Below, in pieces: positions 1 through 10,519 of a stretch of DNA of 64,000 nucleotides (position 1 is its first letter; each line of letters starts with the position of its first letter). The DNA comes from Camarhynchus parvulus (lineage: Eukaryota > Chordata > Aves > Passeriformes > Thraupidae). Below the pieces are notes generated by a model. The model saw only the letters and a program-made list of their open reading frames with translations, was not told the origin of the DNA and ran no database searches. The stretch lies in assembly GCF_901933205.1 (NCBI RefSeq), contig NC_044590.1, forward strand, positions 11,435,501-11,499,500, in the 5' to 3' direction. A program made the translations under genes and the position numbers.

Positions 1-1119
1 TGGCCCTGGCTCCAGAACATCATTAGGAAGAGGCTGCTGTGCTTTCCAGCTCGTTTGGCCAAGGCTGGTGCCAAACACTGACAGGAGGAAAGGCTGAACA
101 CATCTGGGGCTGCTCCAAGGCTGATGGGCTTTCCAAATCTGAAGGGGGGCATTCCCCTATCCGACCTGGAGACCAAAACTTCTCCTCTGGGGTTCTGAAA
201 CTCTCAACCACCTCTCGAAGAGAAATGCAAAATCCACCTAATACATATGGAAAAAACCCTCTCACTAAGCTGTCAAGAAGTACAAGAGTTCGAGAAAGTA
301 CAGGAGAGACTGAGGCAGATTTTCAACATTTTTTCCATAATAATGACCAAAATTTGCACAATACTAAAAGTCTCCCATGCGAATGCAAACATCACTATAA
401 TCTCTTTTAACAAAGCACACAGAGAAATTAAAGCAAGCTTAACTAAGCAATGTTTGTGAATATTAATGAGCCTAAAAGCTAAATCCAAGCTTTTAAAATT
501 TAAAGCAAAGAGAGGATTGTTTTCAGACTAATTTGTATTTAAACCCGATGCTTTGCATGTGAAATGCAAGGAAGAGAATGAACTGTGGTGCCCTGGAAAA
601 GCATTAAAATGAGTGTAACAAAGTAAGATCTTTGAGAATTCTAAATATCTGCATCTACCCAGCTTTTAAGCTGATACAGTGAGATGTGCTCAAATATCAC
701 TGGACAGTGGCTTATTCCAAATCTCCACATCCTGTTTTATTGTAAGATCAAAAGAATATGGGGGATTTTTCCTTATTGTCATAATTCAAACAGGACTGAC
801 GTTTTACCTGGCACGTGGAAACTCTGCATTCGCCATCCAGAGAAGTTTAGGACAAAAGTGGAACAGCTTCCACATCTGGCACAGGCAGCTCAAGCTTCAT
901 TTGGTGAGGCTGAACATCCCTCACATCAAACTGAATGGTTTAAAAATCCTACCAGCCTCAGCCACATTCTGACATCTCCTGATCAATACCCTCCAAGCTC
1001 AAAAGAAACAAATTCCCCTTGTAGGGACAAATTTCCTACACTGGGTCCTGCTGTTTTCCCTGCTTTCTGCTGCCATGGAAGGCACCAACCCTGAAGTTTG
1101 AACAGCTGGTAAAATAAGT
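1..1119. other. Unique sequence, no feature recognised
   Basis: AT-leaning single-copy-looking DNA. Short open frames occur on both strands (the longest about 136 codons, near 684-1094) but overlap each other in different frames and show no recognisable domain or splice context. Nothing here matches the repeat families seen elsewhere in the window. Confidence 0.5.
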
Positions 1120-1137
1120 AAAAAAAAAAAAAAAAAA
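1120..1137. repeat. A homopolymer run
   Basis: Eighteen consecutive A residues. It could be a mutated retroposon tail, but no recognisable retroposon body lies just upstream. Confidence 0.8.
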
Positions 1138-1813
1138 GAAAATTCAGGCCAGTTTGCTTTTCTGAAGTCCCTTATTCCTCCTCTCCCTGCCAGCCCTTCA
1201 GTCCCTGAGCACTCAGGGGAGCTCAGGCAGCTGCAGCCTGGGTTATTCAGTTTACAGAGATCAGTGGGTACTGCACTTCAAATGGTTCATTAACTTCTTG
1301 TGCTCTGACCCTGGAGATAAGAATCGACTGTCTGGAACAGATTTGCATGAAGGCAACAAAAGATAAATAAAATTACAATATAAGACATGACAAAGTGAGA
1401 AAGCAGGGCTTTACCCCCTTCTGTAAAACCCTAAACAGAGAGAAATCCCCACCTTCCCTTACAGAGAAAGAAAGCTCACACATGTGGCTTTGCTCTATTT
1501 TGAAGAATGTTCTAGGGCACAAAACCAGCAGAACTCCCTGAAATTGGTGAGCCCTTCCTTTCTATATTGTCTTAGATATTAATTCTCCTACAGGCAGAGA
1601 ACTTCTTGTAAAACACAGTCCTCAAAAAGCCTTTTCTAGACACCACTCACATAGATGGGGTGCAAGAGTATCATATTTGTAAGGGGAAAATAAAATTAGT
1701 AGACAGAGAAGAGGAGCTGGTGGAGTAATCTTATTTATTGCCTTCTTTGAATCCAAGCTGTTATTTTTTTGATCTGGGAATGACTACTTAACCTCTCTGG
1801 CACTTACTTTGTT
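1138..1813. other. Unique sequence, no feature recognised
   Basis: Mixed-composition noncoding DNA with no sustained open frame and no similarity to the repeats found elsewhere in this window. Confidence 0.5.
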
Positions 1814-1860
<47 letters not shown>

Positions 1861-1872
1861 TAGATATAGATA
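1814..1872. repeat. GATA/TAGA tetranucleotide microsatellite
   Basis: About twelve uninterrupted TAGA units, followed by a short switch to TATAGA hexamers at 1860-1872. It is a pure array and so probably length-polymorphic. The hexamer tail looks like a derivative of the tetramer. Confidence 0.95.
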
Positions 1873-2875
1873 TCAGCAATGTTTACCTCCCAAGGAAAAA
1901 AAAAACTGTTGTACACTTCTGAGTTTAATAAGAATATCATCCAATCCATGAGTGTTACCCAACATTTCAAAAGCAATGAAACTAAGGGAGAGCTGGGACC
2001 TTAAAGCTGGAATTTACCTCTTGCATTCCTGCACAAATAGGCTAAATAGCTTGGATCCCAGTCAGGATCACAGATGTGCATCCCCTAAAACACAACTGCT
2101 AACAAGTCTGGCAGCCTGTGCAGCTTTGTAGGAACAAGGCTTCCCTGCCAATTGGTCCCCAGTGCAGCCCAACTGTGCACAGTAAAACCCTCTCCAGCCT
2201 TGCTCAGGTTCTGAATTCCTGCTCCAAGGGAAAGGAACAGGGTTTTCCAAGCATCAGCTCTGGCACAGCTGTCCTGCCTCCCCCCCTGGCAGCCCCTGAC
2301 ACAATGCCCAGGTGCTGAAAGCTCTGTGTGCTCATTTATCTCAGCCCTGACAAAAGCAGTGACATTTGCCAAAGTTTGATTCATCCCAGGCTGAAATCCT
2401 CATTCCCTGGAGGTAAATATTGCTGTCTAATGAGGAACAGTCACGCACAATTACACTGTGAGGCAGCACATGGCTGAGGGTCTTGAGAAAGCAGATTTGT
2501 TAAACTAATTGCTGGAGGTAAGGACTGGGGTGAGCCACAGCTCCAAATGCAATCCCAGCCCTTCCCAGGGCACTCTCCAGAAGGGTCCTTGGTTCTGCCT
2601 TGAAAAATTTATAAAATAAGCACAAAATAGATGAGAAAGTAGCCTGAACTCTCTCCTCTCTTTGCCTATGAGTTTCTTCACAGAGAAAGGAGCTCTGCTG
2701 AAAATGTGCATTTTGTAAGCTGCAGCAGGAGCTTTCCTCCAGCCCTAGGAGCTGATCCCTGATGGAGCAGCACACCTCTCTCCCAAACTGGGACCTCTCC
2801 TCTGCCTCCCAGGCTGTGCTCAGCCCAGCCTACACATCACCAGCAGGAAAACACCTGTTAAGGTGAGGCTTTAGC
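1873..2875. other. Unique sequence, no feature recognised
   Basis: Noncoding-looking DNA. Overlapping short frames occur on both strands between 2068 and 2384 and between 2500 and 2775, but they lack domain-like content. The stretch ends at a CR1 3' tail. Confidence 0.5.
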
Positions 2876-3340
2876 ACAGAATTCACAGAATCACTGGGTT
2901 GGAAGAGACCTCCAAGATCATTGAGTCCAACCCAGCCCCAACCCCTCAACTAAACCCTGGCACCCAGTGCCACATCCAGGCTTTGTTAAACACACCCAGG
3001 GATGGGGACTCCACCACCTCCCTGGGCAGCCATTCCAGAACTTTATCACCCTTCCCATGAAAAACTTTTTCCCAATCTCCAACCTGTATTTCCCCTGGTA
3101 CAGCTCGAGGCTGTGTGCTCTGGCTGTGTCAGTGCTGCTGGAGACAGAGCCCAGCCCCAGGTGAGCACAGGCACCTTTCAGGAGCTGCAGAGAGTGATGG
3201 GGGCAGCCCTGAGTCTCCTTTTCTCCAGGCTGAGCACCCCCAGCTCCCTCAGGGGTTCCTCACAGGGTTTGTGCTCCCAGCCCCTTTCCAGCCCCATTGC
3301 CTCCTCTGCACCTGGGCTGCAGTTTTACCTTCCTGAGCAG
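2876..3340 (-). mobile_element. CR1 LINE fragment, 3' part
   Basis: The left end carries the CR1 3' terminus in reverse complement: an ACAGAATCAC-type repeat, then a block equivalent to GGTTGGAAGAGACCTCCAAG, 'gtccaaccc' and a 'ccctgggcagcc' block. This order is typical of the untranslated 3' region of bird CR1. Similarity fades near 3330-3340. CR1 copies are usually 5'-truncated, so this is a dead fragment. Open frames of 65-122 codons across it are incidental. Confidence 0.92.
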
Positions 3341-3650
3341 CATCACACCTGCCTCTCCTGCAGCTCCTAATGCACATCATTACTCCTTGCAGGGGTCATT
3401 TGGCACAAAGTTAGGACAAAGCAGAGAAGCAGCCACAGAGATTTGTATTCTCTTATCAAGGCAGCCTGGAAAATACCGATGTATCACCCAGCAGGATGTG
3501 CAGCATCCCAGCCCTGTGGGGCAGCTCTGCTTCCCCCAGTTGCATCTTGTCCCATTCCTGCATTCCTTCAAGAATATCATCACAGTCCAGCCAGGAACTT
3601 CCTGGCCCTTGAACTAAAACTATCTGGGTCTCAGCTTAGTGTTACAGTTT
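3341..3650. other. Unique sequence, no feature recognised
   Basis: Sequence between the CR1 tail and the hairpin. Its leftmost part could be decayed CR1 that I can no longer align by eye. Confidence 0.45.
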
Positions 3651-3692
3651 CTGAACTTTTTGAAATCCCCCTTAAGAGGGATTTCAGTTCAG
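3651..3692. repeat. Imperfect inverted repeat (hairpin)
   Basis: CTGAACT plus GAAATCCC on the left pair with GGGATTTC plus AGTTCAG on the right, giving 15 stem pairs. The left arm has a 4-nt TTTT bulge and the loop is about 8 nt. A purine tract follows a few bases later. No family is recognised. It could be a remnant of a mobile element or a foldable noncoding RNA. Confidence 0.7.
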
Positions 3693-3703
3693 GAACACCT
3701 TTC

Positions 3704-3742
3704 AGGGGAGAAAAGAAAAAAGAGAGAAAGAGAGAAAGGGAA
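3704..3742 (+). repeat. Purine (GA) tract
   Basis: Thirty-nine uninterrupted purines, mostly AG and AAAG. It begins 12 bp after the hairpin. Polypurine tracts of this kind can be simple-repeat expansions. Confidence 0.85.
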
Positions 3743-4329
3743 CAAGAAACCCCCCCAGCAAACCCAGTAGCATAGACTTCTATAATTGATCCAGGAGGGA
3801 GATGAAACCATAATTAATCCATTTGGGAGATGGGGATGTCTCAAACCCTTTTTTTGGGAAGATGGGGAGTACCTGGTTATGTTCACTTTACAAACAAGCA
3901 AAAGTTAATTGCTTCAGAGCGCCAGCAAAATCTGTCCAGGGAATTCATCCTCTTATCTAATGCCACCTGCAGCAGGACTGGGCTGCTCTGAATTAGAGCT
4001 GAGATCAAAGAGCACCTGTGCACAGCAAGATTTTGATTTCCTCCTCCTCTCTCTTTGCTCCACCAGACAGGTTTGTATTTCTGATCACACTGTCAGCTAA
4101 ATTGTTACTTTTAATTACAAGGCATTCCCACTTCTCCCCTTCCTCCTCACACCTCACAGAGATGAAAACCCAATGTATTCATCATGGTTTGCAGCACTGG
4201 GAAGTGGGACAGGAGGGAAGAGCAGCTCCTTGCAGGATCCCTGCCCCTGCAAAGGGTTTTTCTCTCAGTGTACAGCCCAGCATCTGTAATTCATACACTC
4301 ACTGATTCTCACTTGCTGCCACTAATAGG
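3743..4329. other. Unique sequence, no feature recognised
   Basis: Mixed noncoding DNA with no sustained frame or known repeat. Confidence 0.5.
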
Positions 4330-4480
4330 GGGCCAGTTAGCCACAGAACGGCATTAATTAGTTATAAATTGAAATTAATTATCATAATAATGAAAGGATG
4401 CATGAATGCAAAGTTTGCCTCTTTTGCAGTGGTATTTACAAAAGAAAGATTAGCAAGGCAATTTGTGTTAGATTTTTACT
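4330..4480. promoter_or_regulatory. Candidate conserved noncoding / enhancer-like block
   Basis: AT-rich and packed with homeodomain-type core motifs: TTAATTAG near 4353, AATTAATTATCAT near 4373, and an ATGAATGCAAAG stretch near 4403 that resembles an octamer (POU) site. It lacks the CR1 and LTR signatures around it. That combination is common in developmental enhancers, but conservation cannot be seen from one sequence, so this is inference only. Confidence 0.22.
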
Positions 4481-4702
4481 ACAAAACCCATGAGGGGTGC
4501 AGAGCACAGCAATGGGAAACAGCTGTTTGGAGGCACTGATGTCTAAACCATGTCAAACCCAACACTTGCAGGAGGATGGAAACACCTCTGAGAATCAAAA
4601 ATCATAAAGCAAAAATATATCCTGCAGTGTATCATGTCTGCTGGGCACTCAGAGCCCCAGCTCTAACTGTGCCTCTGTAGGTATCCATTTACTGGAAGCT
4701 AT
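4481..4702. other. Unique sequence up to the E1 insertion site
   Basis: No feature recognised. Its last six bases, AGCTAT (4697-4702), are the left target-site copy for the E1 LTR. Confidence 0.5.
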
Positions 4703-4983
4703 TGTCACTATAGGACACGACACACACTGTGGATCTCAAGGTGAAGAAAAGGGAAGTTTAATTTCTGACTCCAACATTTATAATTTTCTAAAAGTGACAG
4801 TGGATTGGAGGGTGACAGAGCCACCTCTCCAATGACACTGGACAAACCAACAGTCCCTCGAATTCCTCCTCCTCCATAAAAGAATGCAAAACAATGAGTT
4901 ATTTACATAAAGTGTGTGAGAAAGTTTGCTAGAAGAATGTAAACATCAGAAGGCTTAGAAAATCTTTGAAAATCAGAGTGACA
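4703..4983 (-). mobile_element. Solo LTR, family E (copy E1), ERVK-like
   Basis: A 281-bp element that starts TGTCACTATAGG and ends CAGAGTGACA. It is the reverse complement of the copies at 7033 and 35751. A perfect 6-bp TSD, AGCTAT, sits at 4697-4702 and 4984-4989. On the minus strand the order is a TATAAAT-type box, a poly(A) signal, then a short R-U5 region. A 6-bp TSD is usual for class II (ERVK-type) insertions. There is no internal retroviral sequence, so it is a solo LTR. Confidence 0.88.
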
Positions 4984-5600
4984 AGCTATAGCTGAGAAAT
5001 GGCCCAAAGTGATCTCCAAACCACAGCAGAGAGCACCACAGAAAATATCCTGGGCCTGGGAAGACAGACCTCCCCCCAAACCTCCATATCCTTGCTTGGA
5101 TTAAGATAAAAGAATCTCTCTGGAAGTTCAGTGTGAGTTGGTTTAACACTTCCAGTCCCCATAACTGGCTGGGAATCAGCTGGTTTAATTGCAACAACTT
5201 AAGCTCGCTTATCAGCCCCCTTTATTAAGATTTGTGATTTCTTTGGTAGCAGTAATGATACCAACATTTGGAATAAACTCTGGTTTGGGTAGAGCAGACT
5301 CAGTGTTGAGAAAAGGCTGAGAACACTGAGGGCAAAGGAGAGGCAGGCAGGGACAGGAGAGAAATGTTATTCCAGATGCCCAGAATTGCTCTGAGGTCTG
5401 ACTGTGAAAAAGTATTTGCTCTACACTGGAAATCCACTGGGACTAAGCCACAGGTTCCTTGGGACCTACCACTCAGCACAGGAACAAAGCACCATGAACC
5501 AGATTCCTTGGCGTTGGAAAAACCAGGGGAAAGTCACCAGGACAATAAAACAGGATACAAGATAGCAGGAAAATTTTTAAAGATGAAAATTTGGTATTTC
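4984..5600. other. Unique sequence, no feature recognised
   Basis: Noncoding DNA. A frame at 5364-5612 (+, 82 codons) shows no domain and runs into the CR1 fragment, so it is not called. Confidence 0.45.
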
Positions 5601-5700
5601 ATTGAATCCTAAAATCATTCAGATTGGAAGGAGCCTTTAAAAGCAGCAAGTCCAACTGCTCTGCTTGGTTCAGCTGGAATTTTGTGGGCCAGCAAAATCC
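5601..5700 (-). mobile_element. Degraded CR1 3' fragment
   Basis: The CR1 3' terminus is recognisable in reverse complement: an 'attgaatcctaaaatcatt' repeat, then 'agattggaaggagcctttaa' and 'aagtccaactgct'. It has diverged more than the copy at 2876 and is probably old. Confidence 0.7.
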
Positions 5701-7032
5701 CTTCCTGGAATATCCTGGAATGATTTTATTGATCAGGGGATCAAGTGTGGTGTTTTACATGGATAAAAAGAATGGCTGAAAATAAGGTGAAGGAGGATGG
5801 AGGAGGTTTCAATCTCCTCATCTGAGCAGAGATGTCCCTTAGAGGCAATATGCAGGAACAAACCAGCACTGGCACAAATCACACACTGTGCGTAGAGCAA
5901 GAGCAACTTTACATCAACTCCCTGAAAGGCCTTTTAGTCCTCTAAGTGGAAGTTTGTACATTCTTCATTCATTTACCATCCCTAGTGGGTTCTGTACTAA
6001 ATTAAGTGTTTATACAGTGCTTTGAAGATGTAAAGCACTGAAAGTGGCAAATAGTCTCACTAGATATCAAAGAGCTACAGCTCCTAGAGACTAAGCAGAT
6101 CCATCAGCTGAAGTAATTGGTTGCACCTAACACTGACAGAGTGGCATAAATGTCATTTTTTTCTAATAGTATATAGACAGAAAAACACAGATTCACACTC
6201 AGACTTGCACTTGGAGGAAGCAGATCATGCCAGGATTGTTTTATCCAAAGGATTACCTTGGTGGGAGGAGCACTGCCTTTCTCTTGAGGACTGAGGGTTG
6301 GGCACAGCTGGGAATAAGGCACGAAGGATGACAGGTAACTGCTGTAAATCATGATGGAAAATGCACTGTCTTTGATTTAGGTTTCTTCTACCAAAGATGG
6401 AGTCTGTTAACTTTGCTGATCCTGACTCCCAGAAGTGCACAGGCTATGCACAACTAAGAAAATACCTGGAAAATAGGAAAAGCCTGCCCTGAGAACCCTG
6501 AGAAGCAAAGGGAATAATTTACTTTCCATGGCTCTTCAGTATCAAATCAGCACTGCCAACTGTGCTGAAGTTGGGAAGGCACACATTACCCTTCCCAATG
6601 CCTCCCCTGCAGCCTCAATTTGCCAAGAAAAAAACCAAAAAGGCAGATTAGGACTGCTGCTAATTAAGCTAAAAATATGCCATAATGGGAATATTAAAGG
6701 GGGAAAAACCCAATCAGTGGGAAAGGCATTGATATAGCAGCAGTGAGGCAGCTCCAGCTGTTTGGGCACATCTGGCCAATAAAAATTACTCTAACACCAA
6801 TTTATTTATCCTAGTGAAGGACCAGATTTCACAGGGAATAGGTGTATCATGCACAGGAAGGGATCTACAGAAGTGCAGCACTTGTGCCCTTCGTGGGCTT
6901 TTCCCCAGGTTAGATCTGGCAGGTCAGAGGTGTGAACCTGCCCTTGGTGGCTGTGCCAAACACTCCTGAGCCTCCTGACCGGCCAGGGACAGCAAGGGTT
7001 AATCACTCTCAGATGCTTTGGATGTGCTGTGA
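5701..7032. other. Unique sequence, no feature recognised
   Basis: No known repeat. The longest open frame (minus, 6806-7243, 145 codons) runs into the E2 LTR and has no recognisable protein content. The six bases CTGTGA at 7027-7032 are the E2 target-site copy. Confidence 0.5.
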
Positions 7033-7316
7033 TGTTGCCCTGTTCTTCTAAGCCTTCTAATGTTTGCATTTTGGTAATGGAGTTTCTCACACACTTTTCA
7101 TGTAAATAATGATTGGTTTGCATTCCTTTCTGGAGGAGGAGAGAATTGATGGACTGTTGGTTTGACCAGTGTGGCTGGAGAGATGCCAATTTCATCCTCC
7201 AATCCACAGTCACTTTTGAAAGTCTATAAATATTGGAGTTCAAAAATAAACTACTCTCTTTTTACTTTAGATGTCTCAGCTTCTGCATGTCATTCATTTC
7301 GTGTCCTATTGCAACA
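7033..7316 (+). mobile_element. Solo LTR, family E (copy E2), ERVK-like
   Basis: A 284-bp LTR from TGTTGCCCTG to ATTGCAACA with short terminal inverted repeats (TGTTGC/GCAACA). A perfect 6-bp TSD, CTGTGA, flanks it at 7027-7032 and 7317-7322. It aligns along its length with E1 and E3. A CTATAAATATT box lies near 7225 with AATAAA close downstream. No provirus body is attached. Confidence 0.88.
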
Positions 7317-8352
7317 CTGTGACATGCAAGAAAACAGCGATTTTGCACTTTGCAGTAAAAATAAGGATGGGAGAGACTTCTCCCTCCTTATTTGTTCTGA
7401 GTAGTTGTTTTATTTACCAATTCCTCTTTAAATATCTCCACCTGTTTTGACTGAGGGGTCGGAGCTCTGTGATTTGTGTCCTCATCTTAACCCTCCCCTG
7501 AACTGGAAATGCTCCTTTGGGGATCTGTGCAGCTCTGTTAATAACAGCTCACAAAGGTTACCAAGATAAAGTAATGTCACAGCTCTAAAATAGCCAGGTT
7601 TGTTTAGACAGTGCTTCTAAAGGAGATATAGATTTGAATTTGGATTATTAGCTAAAATGCAACTTTAATCTTTTCACATAGATCCTAATAAAATAATTTT
7701 TGTTAGGGGAAGGGTGGAGAAGATAAAGCAGAAATTCTTCTGTGGCAATTCTCTCCTATCTCCCCGAAGGATGAACTTTAGGATCCCAGCCACTCTGATT
7801 ATTGTTGTAGCACTAAAATGGCCTTTAATTCCCATTATAAACTGGCTCCTGACTTTCATCCAGGTGTGACTGATCCCCACCAACACTTTCATTCATTAAC
7901 CTGCCAACTGCCATAGATTTACTTGAATCTGGTTTGTGGTTTGACCACAGTTTGACAAAAAGGAGGGGATGTATTGAGGGAGATAGAGGAGCCTGGTTTC
8001 AGCCCTGGGCCAACAGCAGGCAGCAGGAAATCAAAGGTGAGCTAATGGTGAGAGAAAGTCTGAGAGCCCCTGAGTGTCACAACAGGTAAGGGGGAAAAAG
8101 AAAGATTTGGGCAAAATATCAAGAAAGGATGAAGAGACCAAGTTGTGCCACAGGAGCTGATGTGAGCAGCAGTGTCACAGGTACAGCTGGCTCACCTAAA
8201 AGAGAGAACAGAGCTGATGGAGGAACTCTGTCCTCCAGTGTCCAGGGAAAGGACAAGAGGAGGAAAAGGTGAACTGCTGTTATTCTCATTTAAACATAAA
8301 AATTAATTTTTATTCCAACCTTGATTGAACACTAAAGCAGATTTGCCCATAA
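7317..8352. other. Unique sequence, no feature recognised
   Basis: Noncoding-looking DNA between the E2 LTR and a CR1 tail. No sustained frame, repeat or RNA gene is seen. Confidence 0.5.
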
Positions 8353-8498
8353 AAGCTGTGGAATTTCCACCCTTGGAGATATTTAAAATAGACAAGGTGC
8401 AGAACAACCTGCTCCAGCTGACCCTGCTTTGAGGACAGAGAAAACATTTAAGGATCTCTAGAGACACCATCTAACCTCAGCAATTCTGTTATTCAATA
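8353..8498 (+). mobile_element. CR1 LINE 3' fragment
   Basis: Plus-orientation CR1 3' region: 'ttccacccttggagatattt', then 'caacctgctccagctgaccc' and 'ctaacctcagcaattctg'. This matches the usual 3'-terminal order of CR1. The copy is short and has small indels, so it is an old fragment. Confidence 0.85.
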
Positions 8499-9594
8499 CC
8501 ATCTGGAAGGAAAGGACCTTGGAACCCTCAAAACCAGCTCCTCCCAGTTCAATGTCCCAAAATCAGAGGAAAGGACTCAAGATGCCTTTCAGGTACAGGA
8601 TGCTCCAAACATGAACTTCTTCCTTTCTCTCTTTATAACCCCACCAAGCTCCTCTCCATCTTTTACAGCCCTTCAATGCCAATTCCTTCCCAGTCCACAC
8701 AGGAATGTTATATCTGCCCTATTTCCTTTACCTCTACTTTCAATATCACCTCTCCAAATCCACAGCAGATGTCACATGTTAATGAAATAACCCTCCAGGG
8801 AATGAAAGCTGCAATGCAAACAGGAACATCCTGATCAAATCCAATTTTTGTTTCAGGAAAATTTCTCTCAGGAGAAGAGCTGTGGTTTAATGGCTCCACA
8901 TTTAGTTCATGAGCTTCTTCTCACAAGTCTAAAAGCTCCTAGACAGTCTACATAAACATATGGATCTCATAATGCCCAAGCTGGCCATTAAAAGGGGGAA
9001 GTTCTTGGAAGTGCAAGTAGAATATAGAGCAGGCATTCCCTGTGTCTGAAACCTGATTTTCATAGTGGCAGCTGGTGAGATGCTAGTGAAGGAGTGAATT
9101 CCCATGCAGGGCAGTGTTTTCAAGGAAACACAAGGTTGTTTTGGGCTCTTGAGTGCAATTCAGAGCTCAGAAGTAGCTGGAATGAGCAGTGTGAGCTGGA
9201 ATGAGCTGGAATGGCCTCTATTCTCTTCCAAATAATCCAAGAAAAAGTTTGCAAGTAGCAAATTGCAACAGAAAACTTCCTGTGGTGCATTACAGACATA
9301 TTTCCACCTCACACCTCATCCCAGCTAGGTCAGAGCTCAGCTCAGCTCTCTCAGCCCTCCCCAAGACTGATGGCTCCTGCTCACTCTCACCACACAGCCT
9401 CTTGTTTGCATTAGGCTCCTGCACACAAGGAAAAATGCCTTTCTCACTGCTTCAGCTGCCTTTTGTTTCACCTGAAGGAAAAAAAACAGCCACACAAAGT
9501 CATCTGCAAGTCCTTGGCCAGAGCTGGAATGGGCTGTCACCTGCTGCCTGGCAGGCACCAAAGGCAGATTTCCATGGGGCTCCAGAAGGTGACC
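8499..9594. other. Unique sequence with a short GAGCTGGAAT repeat
   Basis: No gene is seen. A degenerate tandem of (G)AGCTGGAAT-type decamers lies at about 9175-9214. The frame at 9201-9620 (+, 139 codons) crosses the start of LTR C1 and is not credible as coding. Confidence 0.5.
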
Positions 9595-10519
9595 CCAAGG
9601 TAGGGAATAATGTGCTCTGACTCCATGATTCCAGAAGGCTGAAAAGTTGCTTTATTAAGCTAGGTTATATTACACTAATACTATATTAAAACTATGCTAA
9701 AATACTACAGAAAAACCCGTGACTGCCTGCAGATAGTTGAGACACAGCTTTGACCCAATTGGCCAATCAATCCAAACATCAGCAGGGTCCAATTAACAAA
9801 TCACTTTGGGTAAACAGTTGTGGGAATTTACAAAATCAGAGGGTTTTGGGAAAGCTGCAAAAGGCAGGCCTCAGAGACAGCAGAACTGTGATTAGAGCTA
9901 AGCAGCAGCCATGAGATTGGTCAGCAGAAAAATGATGTAAAAAGTAGAAAAGCAAGGACAAATAGAACAATGGTTTGTGTATTAATGCTTGTCTAGAATA
10001 ACTCCCTAAGCTACAGAAAAGTTTATCTAGTGAGATATTAGGAAGTTTGAAGCTTAATAATGGAGCTCTGTGCATTGTGCTTTAAGGCTCACAAGTAGGT
10101 ATTGTATTTGAAATAAGCAAGCATTGTTTAACCAAAGGTACCTGTGCTTATAGTGGTTGGATAGAACTACTGTCAATGTGCTTTTGCTTGGTGTGATTGG
10201 TCAATAAACTTATAAAGTGAGTTGTAACATTAAGTTCTGGGTCTGCTGCCTGGGATGTGAGCTGGTGGCATCTTCCCATTGTCCCAACCATGGAATGAGA
10301 CTGATGCTGGAAAATAAAACAGCTCAAGGCACGTTCCACAGCAGCCCTGTCCTGTTTGTGATTTGTACAGAGACCCCAGCTGGTGATAAACAATCTCCAT
10401 AACACATTCCACATGTGCCAAACAACAGGAGCAGCAAATAGAGATAAGAATTGTTTTCTCTCCTTCTCTGAGGTTTCTCACTGCCTTTCCATAGGAGAAA
10501 TCCTTGGGAAAGTTGTGCC
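9595..10519 (-). mobile_element. LTR family C (copy C1), interrupted by LTR D1
   Basis: The left arm (9595-9816) and right arm (10387-10519) together match the C LTR seen intact at 49517 and 63488. Shared parts include the 'gactccatg..cagaaggct' start, the CCAATTGGCCAAT region, 'gataaacaatctcc' and 'gagataagaattgttttc'. The two arms join perfectly across the D1 insertion. My boundaries are approximate because no clean TSD remains. Confidence 0.8.
9819..10386 (+). mobile_element. LTR family D (copy D1) nested in C1
   Basis: Starts TGTGGGAATTTAC and contains a TTATAAAG box near 10210 and AATAAA near 10313. It sits between two halves of C1. The target word TAAACA occurs at 9811-9816 and 10387-10392, and the uninterrupted C copies carry it once, so a 6-bp TSD (ERVK-like) is supported. 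Two extra bases at the left edge and a non-CA right edge leave the exact ends uncertain. The copy at 41573 (minus) is a relative. Confidence 0.78.
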
